Source: Franconibacter pulveris DSM 19144 | Lineage (GTDB): Bacteria > Pseudomonadota > Gammaproteobacteria > Enterobacterales > Enterobacteriaceae | Length of the DNA stretch: 64,000 bases | Reading direction: 5' to 3' | Assembly (NCBI GenBank): GCA_000621185.1 | Contig: JHYZ01000014.1 | Coordinates: forward strand, 1-64,000 | Part shown: one piece after another, positions 53,775-64,000 of the stretch | Layout of the letters: each line of letters opens with the position of its first letter | Position numbering within the stretch: the first letter of the stretch is position 1 | Program-made: the position numbers and the translations under genes | The notes under the pieces: generated by a model | Databases searched by the model: none | What the model was told of the DNA's origin: nothing | What the model saw: only the letters and a program-made list of their open reading frames with translations

Positions 53775-54458
53775 ATGCATATAGATATCGCCTGGCAGGA
53801 CGTTGATACCGTCTTGCTGGATATGGACGGCACGCTGCTCGACCTGGCGTTTGACAGCCATTTCTGGCTCCAGCTGGTGCCGGAAACCCTGAGCGCCGAA
53901 CGCGGCATTACGCTCGACGAAGCCCACAGCTATATCCGCCAGGAGTATCACGCGGTGCAGCATACGCTAAACTGGTATTGTCTGGATTACTGGAGCGAAC
54001 GTCTGGGGTTGGATATCTGCGCGATGACCACCGCCCAGGGGCCGAAAGCCGTGCTGCGTGAAGATACCGTGCCGTTTCTCGACGCCCTGAAGGCCCGCGG
54101 CAAGCGCCGTATTTTGCTGACCAATGCGCATCCTCATAATCTGGCGGTGAAGCTTGAGCATACCGGCCTTGCTCAGCACCTTGATTTATTACTTTCCACC
54201 CACACATTTGGTTATCCCAAAGAGGATCAGCGGTTGTGGCAGGCGGTCGCCCGCCATACCGGTCTGGAAGCGGCGAGAACGCTGTTTATTGACGACAGCG
54301 AACCGATTCTGGATGCCGCCGCGAAGTTTGGCATTCGTTACTGCCTGGGCGTGACCAATCCCGATTCAGGGATGGCGGATAAACTTTATCAGCGTCATCC
54401 GGCGCTCAATGACTACCGACGGTTGATCCCCGCACTGCAACTCAGGGAGTCGCCATGA
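53775..54458 (+). CDS. yrfG: GMP/IMP nucleotidase YrfG
   Basis: HAD-superfamily 5'-nucleotidase of 227 residues, acting on purine nucleotides in E. coli. Motif I LLDMDGTLLDL (about residue 15), motif II LLTNAHPH, motif IV FIDDSEPILDAA. It overlaps hslR by four bases (ATGA), suggesting an operon with the heat-shock genes. Confidence 0.95.
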   Translation: MHIDIAWQDVDTVLLDMDGTLLDLAFDSHFWLQLVPETLSAERGITLDEAHSYIRQEYHAVQHTLNWYCLDYWSERLGLDICAMTTAQGPKAVLREDTVPFLDALKARGKRRILLTNAHPHNLAVKLEHTGLAQHLDLLLSTHTFGYPKEDQRLWQAVARHTGLEAARTLFIDDSEPILDAAAKFGIRYCLGVTNPDSGMADKLYQRHPALNDYRRLIPALQLRESP

Positions 54459-54856
54459 AAGAGAAAACCGCAGAAGGGGTGCGCCTGGATAAATGGCTCT
54501 GGGCGGCTCGCTTCTACAAAACCCGCGCGCTGGCGCGCGAGATGATTGAAGGCGGTAAGGTGCACTACAACGGACAGCGCGCCAAACCCAGCAAGATAAT
54601 TGAACTGAACGCGGTGCTGGTGCTGCGCCAGGGCAACGACGAGCGTACCGTGGTGGTGAAAGCCATTACCGACCAGCGTCGCCCGGCAGCCGAAGCGGTA
54701 CAGCTCTATGAAGAGACGGCGGAAAGCATTGAGAAGCGCGAAAAACTCGCTCTGGCGCGCAAACTCAACGCGCTCTCCATGCCGCATCCGGACCGCCGCC
54801 CGGATAAAAAAGAGCGCCGCGATCTGATGAAATTTAAATACAGCGACAATGAATAA
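54455..54856 (+). CDS. hslR: Ribosome-associated heat shock protein Hsp15
   Basis: A 133-residue S4-domain RNA-binding protein that recognises stalled free 50S subunits carrying a nascent chain. The S4 motif [20 protein letters not shown] begins near residue 9. The C-terminus is highly charged ([20 protein letters not shown]). Confidence 0.97.
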   Translation: MKEKTAEGVRLDKWLWAARFYKTRALAREMIEGGKVHYNGQRAKPSKIIELNAVLVLRQGNDERTVVVKAITDQRRPAAEAVQLYEETAESIEKREKLALARKLNALSMPHPDRRPDKKERRDLMKFKYSDNE

Positions 54857-54879
54857 CCGTCGCGCCAAGAGAGACAATT

Positions 54880-55758
54880 ATGGCCCAACACGACCAATTA
54901 CACCGCTATCTGTTTGAAAACTATGCCGTACGCGGCGAACTGGTGACAGTTTCCGATACCTGGAAGCGCATCCTTGAAAACCATGACTACCCGCAGCCGG
55001 TGAAAAACGTGCTGGGCGAGTTACTGGTCGCCACCAGCCTGCTGACGGCTACGCTGAAATTCTCTGGCGATATCACCGTGCAGTTGCAGGGCGACGGCCC
55101 GATGAGCCTTGCGGTCATCAACGGCGATAACAATCAGCAGATGCGCGGCGTGGCTCGTGTACAGGGTGACGTTCCGGCTGATGCGGATCTGAAAACGCTG
55201 GTGGGCAACGGTTATCTGGTTATCACTATCACCCCGAGCGAAGGCGAACGCTATCAGGGCGTGGTAGGCCTGGAAGGCGATACGCTGGCGGAATGCCTGG
55301 AAGATTACTTCCTGCGCTCTGAGCAGTTGCCGACACGCCTTTTCATCCGCACGGGTGAAGCGCAAGGGCGCCCGGCGGCGGGCGGTATGCTGTTGCAGGT
55401 GCTGCCAGCGCAAAACGCCCAGGCGGACGACTTCGCGCACCTGGCGACGCTTACCGAAACCATTACCGCAGAAGAGTTGCTGACGCTGCCGGCCAACGAC
55501 GTGCTGTGGCGCCTTTATCACGAAGAAGAAGTGACGCTCTACGATCCGCAAGAGGTGGAGTTTAAGTGCACTTGCTCCCGCGAGCGCTGCGCCGAAGCGC
55601 TGAAAACGCTGCCTGCGGAAGAGGTGGATACCATCATTGCTGAAGATGGCGAAGTAGATATGCACTGCGATTATTGCGGCAACCATTATGTTTTCGATGC
55701 AATGGATATTGTCGCTATTCGCAATAACGCCTCCCCGGCGGACCCGCAGGTACATTAA
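54880..55758 (+). CDS. hslO: Redox-regulated chaperone Hsp33
   Basis: Holdase activated by oxidation. The 292 residues include the N-terminal domain beginning [21 protein letters not shown]. The C-terminal zinc switch has all four cysteines: CTC in [10 protein letters not shown] (about 230) and CDYC (about 266). It is 23 bases after hslR. Confidence 0.97.
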   Translation: MAQHDQLHRYLFENYAVRGELVTVSDTWKRILENHDYPQPVKNVLGELLVATSLLTATLKFSGDITVQLQGDGPMSLAVINGDNNQQMRGVARVQGDVPADADLKTLVGNGYLVITITPSEGERYQGVVGLEGDTLAECLEDYFLRSEQLPTRLFIRTGEAQGRPAAGGMLLQVLPAQNAQADDFAHLATLTETITAEELLTLPANDVLWRLYHEEEVTLYDPQEVEFKCTCSRERCAEALKTLPAEEVDTIIAEDGEVDMHCDYCGNHYVFDAMDIVAIRNNASPADPQVH

Positions 55759-56154
55759 TTTCCCCTGCCTCTTCATAAAAAGCGCTTCCCGTCCGGGCGG
55801 CGCTTTTTTTATGACCTGAACGGGCATGGGTTTTCCGCTTGTCGTTATCAGTCCGCCAGCAAAAGAGTGCGATCTTTTCCGGGTTTTACCACCAGCCGCG
55901 CGCAACCGTTTCCTGAGAAAGCGCTTACACTCACAAACTGTTCGTTTACCGCCCACCTTTTTTAACATATTCGGAACAATCCCCGCTTTACGGTATACAC
56001 TCCTGCCATACTCTGTCTCGCGTCGTGACCGGTCTGACAGTATTTTCCGCTGCGGCTATCCATTGAAGAAGTAAATATATGAAGCCCATCGCGGTTAACT
56101 CTCTCTGAACAACCCTACAATTTATGGCAGTAAAAATGGCTAAGGAGCAGTGAT
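55759..56154 (+). other. hslO-pck intergenic region
   Basis: 396 bases. After the hslO terminator there is no convincing gene. In E. coli K-12 yhgE lies here and is missing. A ten-codon frame ATG..TGA (56079-56108, MKPIAVNSL) preceded by GAAGAAG could be a leader peptide of pck, but it may be chance. Confidence 0.5.
55777..55810 (+). terminator. Rho-independent terminator of hslO
   Basis: Stem AAAAAGCGC / GCGCTTTTT, with an inner CCCG..CGGG element in the loop, 18 bases after the hslO stop and ending in seven T. Confidence 0.88.
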
Positions 56155-57774
56155 ATGCGTGTTAAAGGTATAACTCCCCAGGATCTCGAAGCTTATGGTA
56201 TTTGTGACGCCCACGACGTGGTCTACAACCCCGATTACGATACGCTGTATCAGGAAGAACTGGCGCCTGGCCTTGAAGGCTATGAGCGCGGCGTCCTGAC
56301 GAATCTCGGCGCCGTTGCTGTCGACACGGGCATTTTCACGGGCCGTTCGCCAAAAGATAAATATATCGTCCGCGACGAAACTACCCGTGATACGCTCTGG
56401 TGGGCGGATAACGGCAAAGGCAAGAACGACAATAAACCGCTCTCCCCTGAAACCTGGCAGCACCTCAAGCATCTCGTCACCCGACAACTCTCCGGCAAGC
56501 GCCTCTTTATCATCGATGCGTTCTGCGGCGCCAACGCCGATACCCGCCTGTCGGTACGCTTTATTACCGAAGTCGCCTGGCAGGCGCATTTCGTTAAGAA
56601 CATGTTTATTCGCCCTACCGACGAGGAGCTGGAGAACTTTACGCCGGATTTCGTGGTGATGAACGGCGCGAAGTGCACCAACCCGGACTGGCAGGCGCAG
56701 GGGTTGAACTCCGAGAATTTCATCGCCTTTAACCTGACCGAGCGCATCCAGCTGATTGGCGGCACCTGGTACGGCGGTGAAATGAAAAAAGGGATGTTCT
56801 CGGTGATGAACTACCTGCTGCCGCTGAAAGGCATCGCTTCCATGCACTGCTCGGCGAACGTGGGCGAGAAGGGCGATGTGGCGGTGTTCTTCGGTCTTTC
56901 CGGCACCGGTAAAACGACGCTTTCTACCGACCCGAAACGCCGCCTGATTGGCGACGACGAACACGGCTGGGACGATGACGGCGTGTTTAACTTTGAAGGC
57001 GGCTGCTACGCCAAAACCATTCGCCTGTCTGAAGAGGCGGAGCCGGATATTTATCACGCCATCCGTCGCGACGCGCTGCTGGAAAACGTCACCGTGCGCG
57101 ACGACGGCAGCATCGATTTCGACGATGCGTCGAAAACGGAAAACACCCGCGTCTCGTATCCTATCTATCACATCGACAATATCGTGAAGCCGGTATCGAA
57201 AGCTGGTCACGCAACCAAAGTGATTTTCCTGACGGCCGACGCCTTCGGCGTGCTGCCGCCGGTTTCACGCCTGACCGCGAGCCAGACGCAGTACCATTTC
57301 CTTTCTGGCTTTACCGCCAAACTGGCAGGCACCGAGCGCGGCGTAACAGAACCCACGCCTACGTTTTCCGCCTGCTTCGGCGCGGCGTTCTTGTCGCTGC
57401 ATCCAACGCAATATTCTGAGGTGCTGGTGAAACGCATGCAGGCGGCGGGCGCCCAGGCTTATCTGGTGAATACCGGCTGGAACGGCACCGGCAAGCGCAT
57501 CTCCATTAAGGACACCCGCGCCATTATCGACGCCATTCTGAATGGTTCGCTCGATGATGCGGAAACCTTTACTCTGCCGCTGTTTAATCTGGCGATCCCA
57601 ACCAGCCTGCCTGGGGTGGATGAACGTATTCTCGACCCGCGCAGCACCTACGCTTCGCCGGAGCAGTGGCAGGAGAAAGCGCAGCAGCTGGCGAAGCTGT
57701 TTATCGCCAACTTCGAGAAGTACACCGACACGCCGGCTGGCGCCGCGCTGGTGAGCGCCGGGCCGCGGCTCTGA
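56155..57774 (+). CDS. pckA: Phosphoenolpyruvate carboxykinase (ATP)
   Basis: First committed step of gluconeogenesis from oxaloacetate. The 539 residues start [16 protein letters not shown] after TAAGGAG. P-loop [11 protein letters not shown] (about residue 247), substrate region [12 protein letters not shown] (about 61), and metal-binding [14 protein letters not shown] are present. It is convergent with envZ. Confidence 0.98.
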   Translation: MRVKGITPQDLEAYGICDAHDVVYNPDYDTLYQEELAPGLEGYERGVLTNLGAVAVDTGIFTGRSPKDKYIVRDETTRDTLWWADNGKGKNDNKPLSPETWQHLKHLVTRQLSGKRLFIIDAFCGANADTRLSVRFITEVAWQAHFVKNMFIRPTDEELENFTPDFVVMNGAKCTNPDWQAQGLNSENFIAFNLTERIQLIGGTWYGGEMKKGMFSVMNYLLPLKGIASMHCSANVGEKGDVAVFFGLSGTGKTTLSTDPKRRLIGDDEHGWDDDGVFNFEGGCYAKTIRLSEEAEPDIYHAIRRDALLENVTVRDDGSIDFDDASKTENTRVSYPIYHIDNIVKPVSKAGHATKVIFLTADAFGVLPPVSRLTASQTQYHFLSGFTAKLAGTERGVTEPTPTFSACFGAAFLSLHPTQYSEVLVKRMQAAGAQAYLVNTGWNGTGKRISIKDTRAIIDAILNGSLDDAETFTLPLFNLAIPTSLPGVDERILDPRSTYASPEQWQEKAQQLAKLFIANFEKYTDTPAGAALVSAGPRL

Positions 57775-57786
57775 AGCCGCAAGGCG

Positions 57787-57816
57787 AAAAAAAACCACCC
57801 TCGGGTGGTTTTTTTA
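57787..57816. terminator. Bidirectional terminator pck / envZ
   Basis: Stem AACCACCC / GGGTGGTT with two-base loop TC, flanked by a run of A on one side and T on the other. Confidence 0.93.
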
Positions 57817-57819
57817 TGC

Positions 57820-59897
<2,078 letters not shown>

Positions 59898-60265
59898 GTG
59901 TTTACTCCCAAAGGCTCGGACAGTGGTGGGCGTATTCTAAGAAACTGAGCGTCCACGGGGTGAATTAAATCTGGTATATATTCTAGCCTAAATTGTTACA
60001 AAGCATATTTAACAGCAGCTTAAATACGCGCTTTGTCATAAAGAGTAAGCTTCCTTGCGCTACGTTGGGTATCGGAAAAGCGGAAAACTTGCTGTCAGGA
60101 GGGTCCGCAAAGGGCAGCGGGAACCCTGTCAGTCTCGTGACGTCGAAAGCGCGCCGTGTTACCTGCGCGGCGCGACTAAAAAAGCGCCGCCAGCGGCTGA
60201 GAAAAAGAGGGTGGGTAGAAAAGGTTGCTGAGGCAGGAGAAACGCCGGGAATGCGCGCAGGCCGT
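59898..60265 (-). other. Region upstream of ompR
   Basis: 368 bases. The part next to ompR (to about 60060) is AT-rich and resembles the ompB promoter region. The part from about 60100 is GC-rich with a seven-base stem CGCGCCG / CGGCGCG (60150-60174) and short A runs. The switch in composition may mark the joint of the inserted islet. Confidence 0.45.
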
Positions 60266-60715
60266 TTATTCCTCTTCAGATTGATAAATTTGCCCTTCTT
60301 TATTACGAATATAAACCGCGTTATCAAACCGGAATTCAGTGTCGCCGTTACGCGAATAAAAAACAGTCATAATACTGTCTTTATCAATGCAGTTTTTCGG
60401 AGTATCCATATCCTTAAAACATAATCTGTCTTCACCATTATCTTCCTGATAACCTTTGCCAAAAGCAAAAATAGTAATCAGAGAAGGCCCGCCAGCATCG
60501 TGGTGGGCAATTTTATATTTGGAAAATATTTCAGGCTGACTTGTAATCCACCACTGAATACGCGCCGAGTTTGACAAAGGTAAGTGATTCACAAGGACTT
60601 GCGCAGCATAGTGTCCATGGTGAGCATCTATAACGGTAACTTTCCTATTATTCAGATGGAAATAACACCCCAACATAATGGCGACAATCCCTAATATGAG
60701 CAGCAGCTTTTTCAT
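60266..60715 (-). CDS. DUF943-like membrane-anchored protein
   Basis: A 149-residue protein. One N-terminal hydrophobic segment (residues 3-21) ends in GC and could be an anchor or a non-canonical lipoprotein signal. The rest is periplasmic-type: VIDAHHGHYAAQVLVNHLPL, then IQWWITSQPEIFSKYKI with a paired Trp. This resembles the enterobacterial DUF943 family as I recall it. Function is unknown. Its ATG overlaps the upstream gene stop (ATGA). Sampled base composition is much more AT-rich than the flanking genes, suggesting transfer. Confidence 0.75.
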   Translation of the reverse strand: MKKLLLILGIVAIMLGCYFHLNNRKVTVIDAHHGHYAAQVLVNHLPLSNSARIQWWITSQPEIFSKYKIAHHDAGGPSLITIFAFGKGYQEDNGEDRLCFKDMDTPKNCIDKDSIMTVFYSRNGDTEFRFDNAVYIRNKEGQIYQSEEE

Positions 60716-61554
60716 CTGCTACCTCCCTCCAGATCAATGACTGCTTCCATATTAGTCAGAAATGGCCGAAAGCCGAACCGGTTAAAGCGTTGCAAAATGA
60801 ACCATATCCTAAAAAATTGAAGTTGCATAAATTTTCGTTTTTGAATGTCTTCAATACCGAGGCCAAAATGGTCTTGCCCCTGGAAGAGAATTTTGGCTCG
60901 CCACCGTTTTTCTTCAACCTTTAAACTCAACACCTTAATCTGCGTAGCATGTACATCATGCACACAGACTCCCATACCGTTAATTTTATCAATAAATGAA
61001 TCAAACTTCGGCAAGATTTTGTCGCGAATAGCTTCAGCAAACGCGAAAACCTTGTCGCCAGGATACCCCTTTTGTTGGTAATCAATGTAAGTGTCGATAA
61101 CCTGCTTAATCGCAATCCGGGTACTGTTTTTTGAGTTATCCCTAAGGATTTGATTACGGTAAGCCAAATCTAACCGTGCGTCGCGCCAGGGCGCGCCGGT
61201 GGAGCGATAAAGGTGCGTCAGCATCTGATTGATAAGCTGCCGGTAAGGCCCATAAAAAGCGAAAGGCAAAGAAGTGGCCTGGAGTTCTTCAAACAGTAAT
61301 CTGGCGCACTCATGAACGCTAAGCTGGCCGCCGTTTCTTTTGCCATATACGCCAGCAAAGCGCGACTGCGGCGTATTAAAAGGCGTTAATCGCGTCAGAG
61401 TATAAGGATCGACAACGTTCGATACCGCGGTGAGCCGGAATCTTTTTATGAGTTGTTCCTGTGATATATCCCCGTAACGCATGTCATCCGCGCCAACATC
61501 ATTAAAGCCGCGGCGTGTTTGATAAATCGTTAAAGGGAAGGTTGCCATTACCAT
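60712..61554 (-). CDS. DUF3289-like protein of unknown function
   Basis: A 280-residue protein without signal or membrane segments. The start MVMATFPLTIYQTRRG at 61554 has AGGACG upstream; ATG 61548 is an alternative. Visible stretches are YGDISQEQLIKRFRLTAVSN, NGGQLSVHECARLLFEELQ and a C-terminal FNRFGFRPFLTNMEAVIDLE. They resemble the DUF3289 (YPO3983-like) family, from memory. The role is unknown. It is coupled to the DUF943-like gene by four bases. The DNA is AT-rich (one sampled row is 38% GC). Confidence 0.7.
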   Translation of the reverse strand: MVMATFPLTIYQTRRGFNDVGADDMRYGDISQEQLIKRFRLTAVSNVVDPYTLTRLTPFNTPQSRFAGVYGKRNGGQLSVHECARLLFEELQATSLPFAFYGPYRQLINQMLTHLYRSTGAPWRDARLDLAYRNQILRDNSKNSTRIAIKQVIDTYIDYQQKGYPGDKVFAFAEAIRDKILPKFDSFIDKINGMGVCVHDVHATQIKVLSLKVEEKRWRAKILFQGQDHFGLGIEDIQKRKFMQLQFFRIWFILQRFNRFGFRPFLTNMEAVIDLEGGSR

Positions 61555-61600
61555 AAAATAACGTCCTGTTATTCACGTTCTGTTTGCGCATTATCCGTGC

Positions 61601-61783
61601 TTATTTATTTTTTAAAGCATGATCTGAAATAACAAAGGGAGTTTTTACAGGCAAGGCGTCTTTATTTTCCCACAACGCTTTTTCCCGGATAAAGTAAAAC
61701 GGATGAATGTGGCGCGCCGCCCTTTTCGCTTTTGCGTCCGGCTTGCCGCTCGAACCGAAAACCGCCACGCCTGCGGCGCGCAT
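61601..61783 (-). CDS. Small hypothetical protein or gene remnant
   Basis: A possible 60-residue protein, basic, MRAAGVAVFGSSGKPDAKAK with C-terminal HALKNK. It has no signal peptide or recognised domain. It lies 46 bases upstream of the DUF3289-like gene on the same strand and 79 bases from the divergent greB. It might be the C-terminal remnant of a larger lost gene, or a real small protein of the islet. The ribosome binding site (AAGGGAAG) is rather distant. Confidence 0.4.
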   Translation of the reverse strand: MRAAGVAVFGSSGKPDAKAKRAARHIHPFYFIREKALWENKDALPVKTPFVISDHALKNK

Positions 61784-61862
61784 TTCTTAACAGCGGCGCT
61801 TCCCTTTGTCGGCAGCGCTCGTTAAGGTACGCCGGTGCACGGTTACTTTGGAAAATCCGCAG

Positions 61863-62336
61863 ATGAAAACGCCCTTAATCACCCGCGAAGGCTATGAAAA
61901 GCTGAAAAAAGAGCTCGATTATCTCTGGCGCGAAGAGCGCCCGGAAGTCACAAAAAAAGTGACCTGGGCGGCAAGCCTTGGCGACCGAAGCGAAAATGCT
62001 GACTACCAGTACAACAAAAAGCGGCTGCGGGAAATTGACCGCCGCGTCCGCTATCTCACCAAATGCCTGGAGCAGCTTAAAATCGTCGATTACTCGCCGC
62101 AGCAGGAAGGCAAAGTCTTCTTCGGCGCCTGGGTTGAGGTGGAAAACGACGACGGCGACATTAAGCGCTTTCGCATCGTCGGTTATGACGAAATTTTTGG
62201 CCGCAAAGATTACATCTCTATCGACTCCCCAATGGCGCGCGCGCTGCTGAAAAAAGAGCCTGGCGACGTAGCGACCGTTCAGACCCCGGCAGGCCTTGCC
62301 ACCTGGTATGTGAACGAGATCGAATACGTTAAATAA
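61863..62336 (+). CDS. greB: Transcript cleavage factor GreB
   Basis: Rescues backtracked RNA polymerase by stimulating cleavage of nascent RNA. The start MKTPLITREGYEKLKKELD at 61863 gives 157 residues; upstream in-frame starts lack similarity. The coiled-coil tip with catalytic acidic pair is in LGDRSENADYQYNKKRLRE (about residues 40-58). Confidence 0.98.
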   Translation: MKTPLITREGYEKLKKELDYLWREERPEVTKKVTWAASLGDRSENADYQYNKKRLREIDRRVRYLTKCLEQLKIVDYSPQQEGKVFFGAWVEVENDDGDIKRFRIVGYDEIFGRKDYISIDSPMARALLKKEPGDVATVQTPAGLATWYVNEIEYVK

Positions 62337-62451
62337 TCCTGCGCCACAGAAGTGTCCGATTCCTCCCCCCGGCGCGGCTGTGGCTGGCATTTTCCCCGCT
62401 CAATCCGTATAACTGTGCCCTGACTTTTCGTACTCAACAGATGACATTGCC

Positions 62452-64000
62452 ATGATGAATGATTCGCTCAGCCGCATTATCGCCGGCGAACTTCAGGCCA
62501 GGACGGAACAGGTAGAAGCTGCCGTTCGCCTGCTTGATGAAGGGAACACCGTGCCGTTTATCGCACGTTATCGTAAGGAAGTGACAGGCGGCCTGGACGA
62601 CACGCAGCTGCGTCAGCTTGAAACGCGTCTGGGCTACCTGCGCGAACTGGAAGAGCGCCGCCAGGCTATTCTGAAATCTATCGCCGAGCAGGGCAAACTC
62701 ACCGACGACCTCTCCGCCGCCATTAACGGCACGCTCAGCAAAACCGAACTCGAAGACCTTTACCTGCCCTTCAAACCCAAGCGCCGCACCCGCGGGCAGA
62801 TAGCCATCGAAGCAGGCCTCGAGCCGCTGGCGGACCTGCTGTGGAACGACCCTGCCAACGAGCCGGAAGCGGCAGCGGCGACGTTTATTGATGCCGATAA
62901 AGGCGTCGCCGACGCCAAAGCGGCGCTCGACGGCGCGCGTTATATTCTGATGGAGCGTTTCGCGGAAGACGCGACGCTGCTGGCCCGCGTTCGCGACTAT
63001 TTGTGGAAGAACGCGCACCTCGTTGCAACCGTAGTACCGGGCAAAGAGGAAGAAGGGGCGAAGTTCCGCGACTATTTCTCCCACCATGAGCCCATTTCCA
63101 CGGTGCCTTCGCACCGCGCGCTGGCGATGTTCCGCGGACGCAACGAAGGCATTTTACAGCTTTCTCTGAATGCCGACCCGCAGTTTGACGAGCCGCCGCG
63201 CGAAAGCCACTGCGAGCAGATCATCATCGACCACCTCGGCCTGCGCCTGAACAACGCCCCGGCGGATAGCTGGCGCAAAGGCGTCGTCAGCTGGACATGG
63301 CGCATCAAAGTGCTAATGCACCTGGAAACCGAGCTGATGAGCACCGTGCGCGAGCGCGCGGAAGAGGAAGCTATTAATGTTTTCGCCCGCAACCTGCACG
63401 ATCTGCTGATGGCCGCGCCGGCGGGCCTGCGCGCCACCATGGGCCTTGATCCAGGCCTGCGCACCGGCGTGAAAGTGGCGGTAGTGGACGCCACCGGCAA
63501 GCTGGTCGCCACCGATACGGTTTATCCGCATACCGGACAGGCGGCGAAAGCGGCGGTGGTCGTGGCCGCGCTGTGTGAAAAATATAACGTGGAGCTGGTC
63601 GCCATCGGCAACGGCACCGCGTCGCGCGAAACCGAGCGTTTCTTCCTCGACGTGCAAAAGCAGTTCCCGAAGGTGACGGCGCAGAAGGTGATCGTCAGCG
63701 AAGCGGGCGCTTCTGTTTACTCCGCTTCCGAACTGGCGGCGCAGGAGTTTCCGGACCTGGATGTCTCCTTACGCGGCGCGGTTTCCATCGCCCGCCGTCT
63801 GCAGGACCCGCTGGCGGAGCTGGTGAAAATCGACCCGAAATCCATCGGCGTGGGCCAGTATCAGCATGACGTAAGCCAGAGCCAGCTTGCCCGTAAGCTC
63901 GACGCGGTAGTGGAAGACTGCGTAAACGCCGTGGGCGTTGACCTCAACACCGCCTCGGTGCCGCTGCTGACCCGCGTGGCGGGGCTGACGCGCATGATGG
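62452..64000 (+). CDS. tex: Tex family RNA-binding transcription accessory protein (cut by window end)
   Basis: Only the first ~516 of roughly 775 residues are present; the frame is open to the window edge. It starts [17 protein letters not shown] (ATG 62452, or the next ATG 62455). The N-terminal helical Tex region and the YqgF/RNase H-like domain ([17 protein letters not shown], about residue 329) are visible. Helix-hairpin-helix elements begin near [17 protein letters not shown]. The S1 domain must lie outside the window. In E. coli this gene is yhgF, followed by feoABC. Confidence 0.96.
   Translation, partial: MMNDSLSRIIAGELQARTEQVEAAVRLLDEGNTVPFIARYRKEVTGGLDDTQLRQLETRLGYLRELEERRQAILKSIAEQGKLTDDLSAAINGTLSKTELEDLYLPFKPKRRTRGQIAIEAGLEPLADLLWNDPANEPEAAAATFIDADKGVADAKAALDGARYILMERFAEDATLLARVRDYLWKNAHLVATVVPGKEEEGAKFRDYFSHHEPISTVPSHRALAMFRGRNEGILQLSLNADPQFDEPPRESHCEQIIIDHLGLRLNNAPADSWRKGVVSWTWRIKVLMHLETELMSTVRERAEEEAINVFARNLHDLLMAAPAGLRATMGLDPGLRTGVKVAVVDATGKLVATDTVYPHTGQAAKAAVVVAALCEKYNVELVAIGNGTASRETERFFLDVQKQFPKVTAQKVIVSEAGASVYSASELAAQEFPDLDVSLRGAVSIARRLQDPLAELVKIDPKSIGVGQYQHDVSQSQLARKLDAVVEDCVNAVGVDLNTASVPLLTRVAGLTRMM

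Noticed and set aside
60149-60174. GC-rich hairpin upstream of ompR considered as a terminator of the DUF943-like gene
   Set aside because: On the minus strand the T run lies before, not after, the stem, so it cannot act as an intrinsic terminator for that gene.

Overview
This is a 64 kb piece of a gamma-proteobacterial chromosome, from the family Enterobacteriaceae. The gene order follows the Escherichia coli 73-75 minute region almost exactly: str operon, tus genes, fkpA-slyX-slyD, kefGB, yheSTU, prkB, crp, yhfK, argD, pabA, fic, ppiA, tsgA, nir operon, cysG, frl operon, the aroK-to-trpS block, hof genes, mrcA, igaA, hslRO, pck, envZ/ompR, greB and tex. Proteins look close to E. coli orthologs but the DNA is somewhat richer in GC, and several accessory differences point to a relative such as Cronobacter, Franconibacter or Enterobacter. 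I cannot fix the genus from sequence alone.

Layout. 1-3910: str operon on the minus strand (rpsL-rpsG-fusA-tuf, tuf cut by the window edge) with a clear sigma-70 promoter. 3931-5699: yheO-tusDCB, sulfur relay for tRNA 2-thiouridine. 5840-8041: folding factors fkpA and slyD, with slyX and yheV. 8052-10411: glutathione-gated K+ efflux kefG-kefB. 10535-18053: yheS, then an accessory NAD-salvage cassette (nadV and a PRPP-synthetase paralog divergent from the regulator nrtR), then yheT-yheU-prkB. 18075-24901: yhfA, crp, yhfK, argD, pabA, the fic-yhfG toxin-antitoxin pair and ppiA. 25183-32212: tsgA and the anaerobic nitrite operon nirBDC-cysG with FNR and NarL/NarP sites. 32507-37388: frlABCD-frlR for fructoselysine. 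37580-44286: yhfL and the long minus-strand block aroK-aroB-damX-dam-rpe-gph-trpS. 44591-47955: hofMNOPQ, type IV pilus-like DNA-uptake genes. 48075-55758: mrcA, nudE, igaA, yrfG, hslR, hslO. 56155-59897: pck, envZ, ompR. 60266-61783: an AT-rich islet of poorly known genes. 61863-64000: greB and the start of tex.

How the parts relate. The two places where the conserved order is broken by extra genes are the most informative. The first is the nadV-prs-nrtR cassette between yheS and yheT: three TGTC-N5-GACA palindromes lie in its divergent control region, and one sits exactly between the -35 and -10 of a predicted prs-nadV promoter, as expected for NrtR repression of nicotinamide salvage. The second is the islet between ompR and greB: a DUF3289-like gene overlaps a small DUF943-like membrane-protein gene by four bases, in DNA with much lower GC than its flanks. 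Genes present at this locus in E. coli K-12 but missing here are yhfS-yhfZ (between frlR and trpS) and yhgE (between hslO and pck). No tRNA, rRNA, insertion sequence, prophage or CRISPR array was seen.
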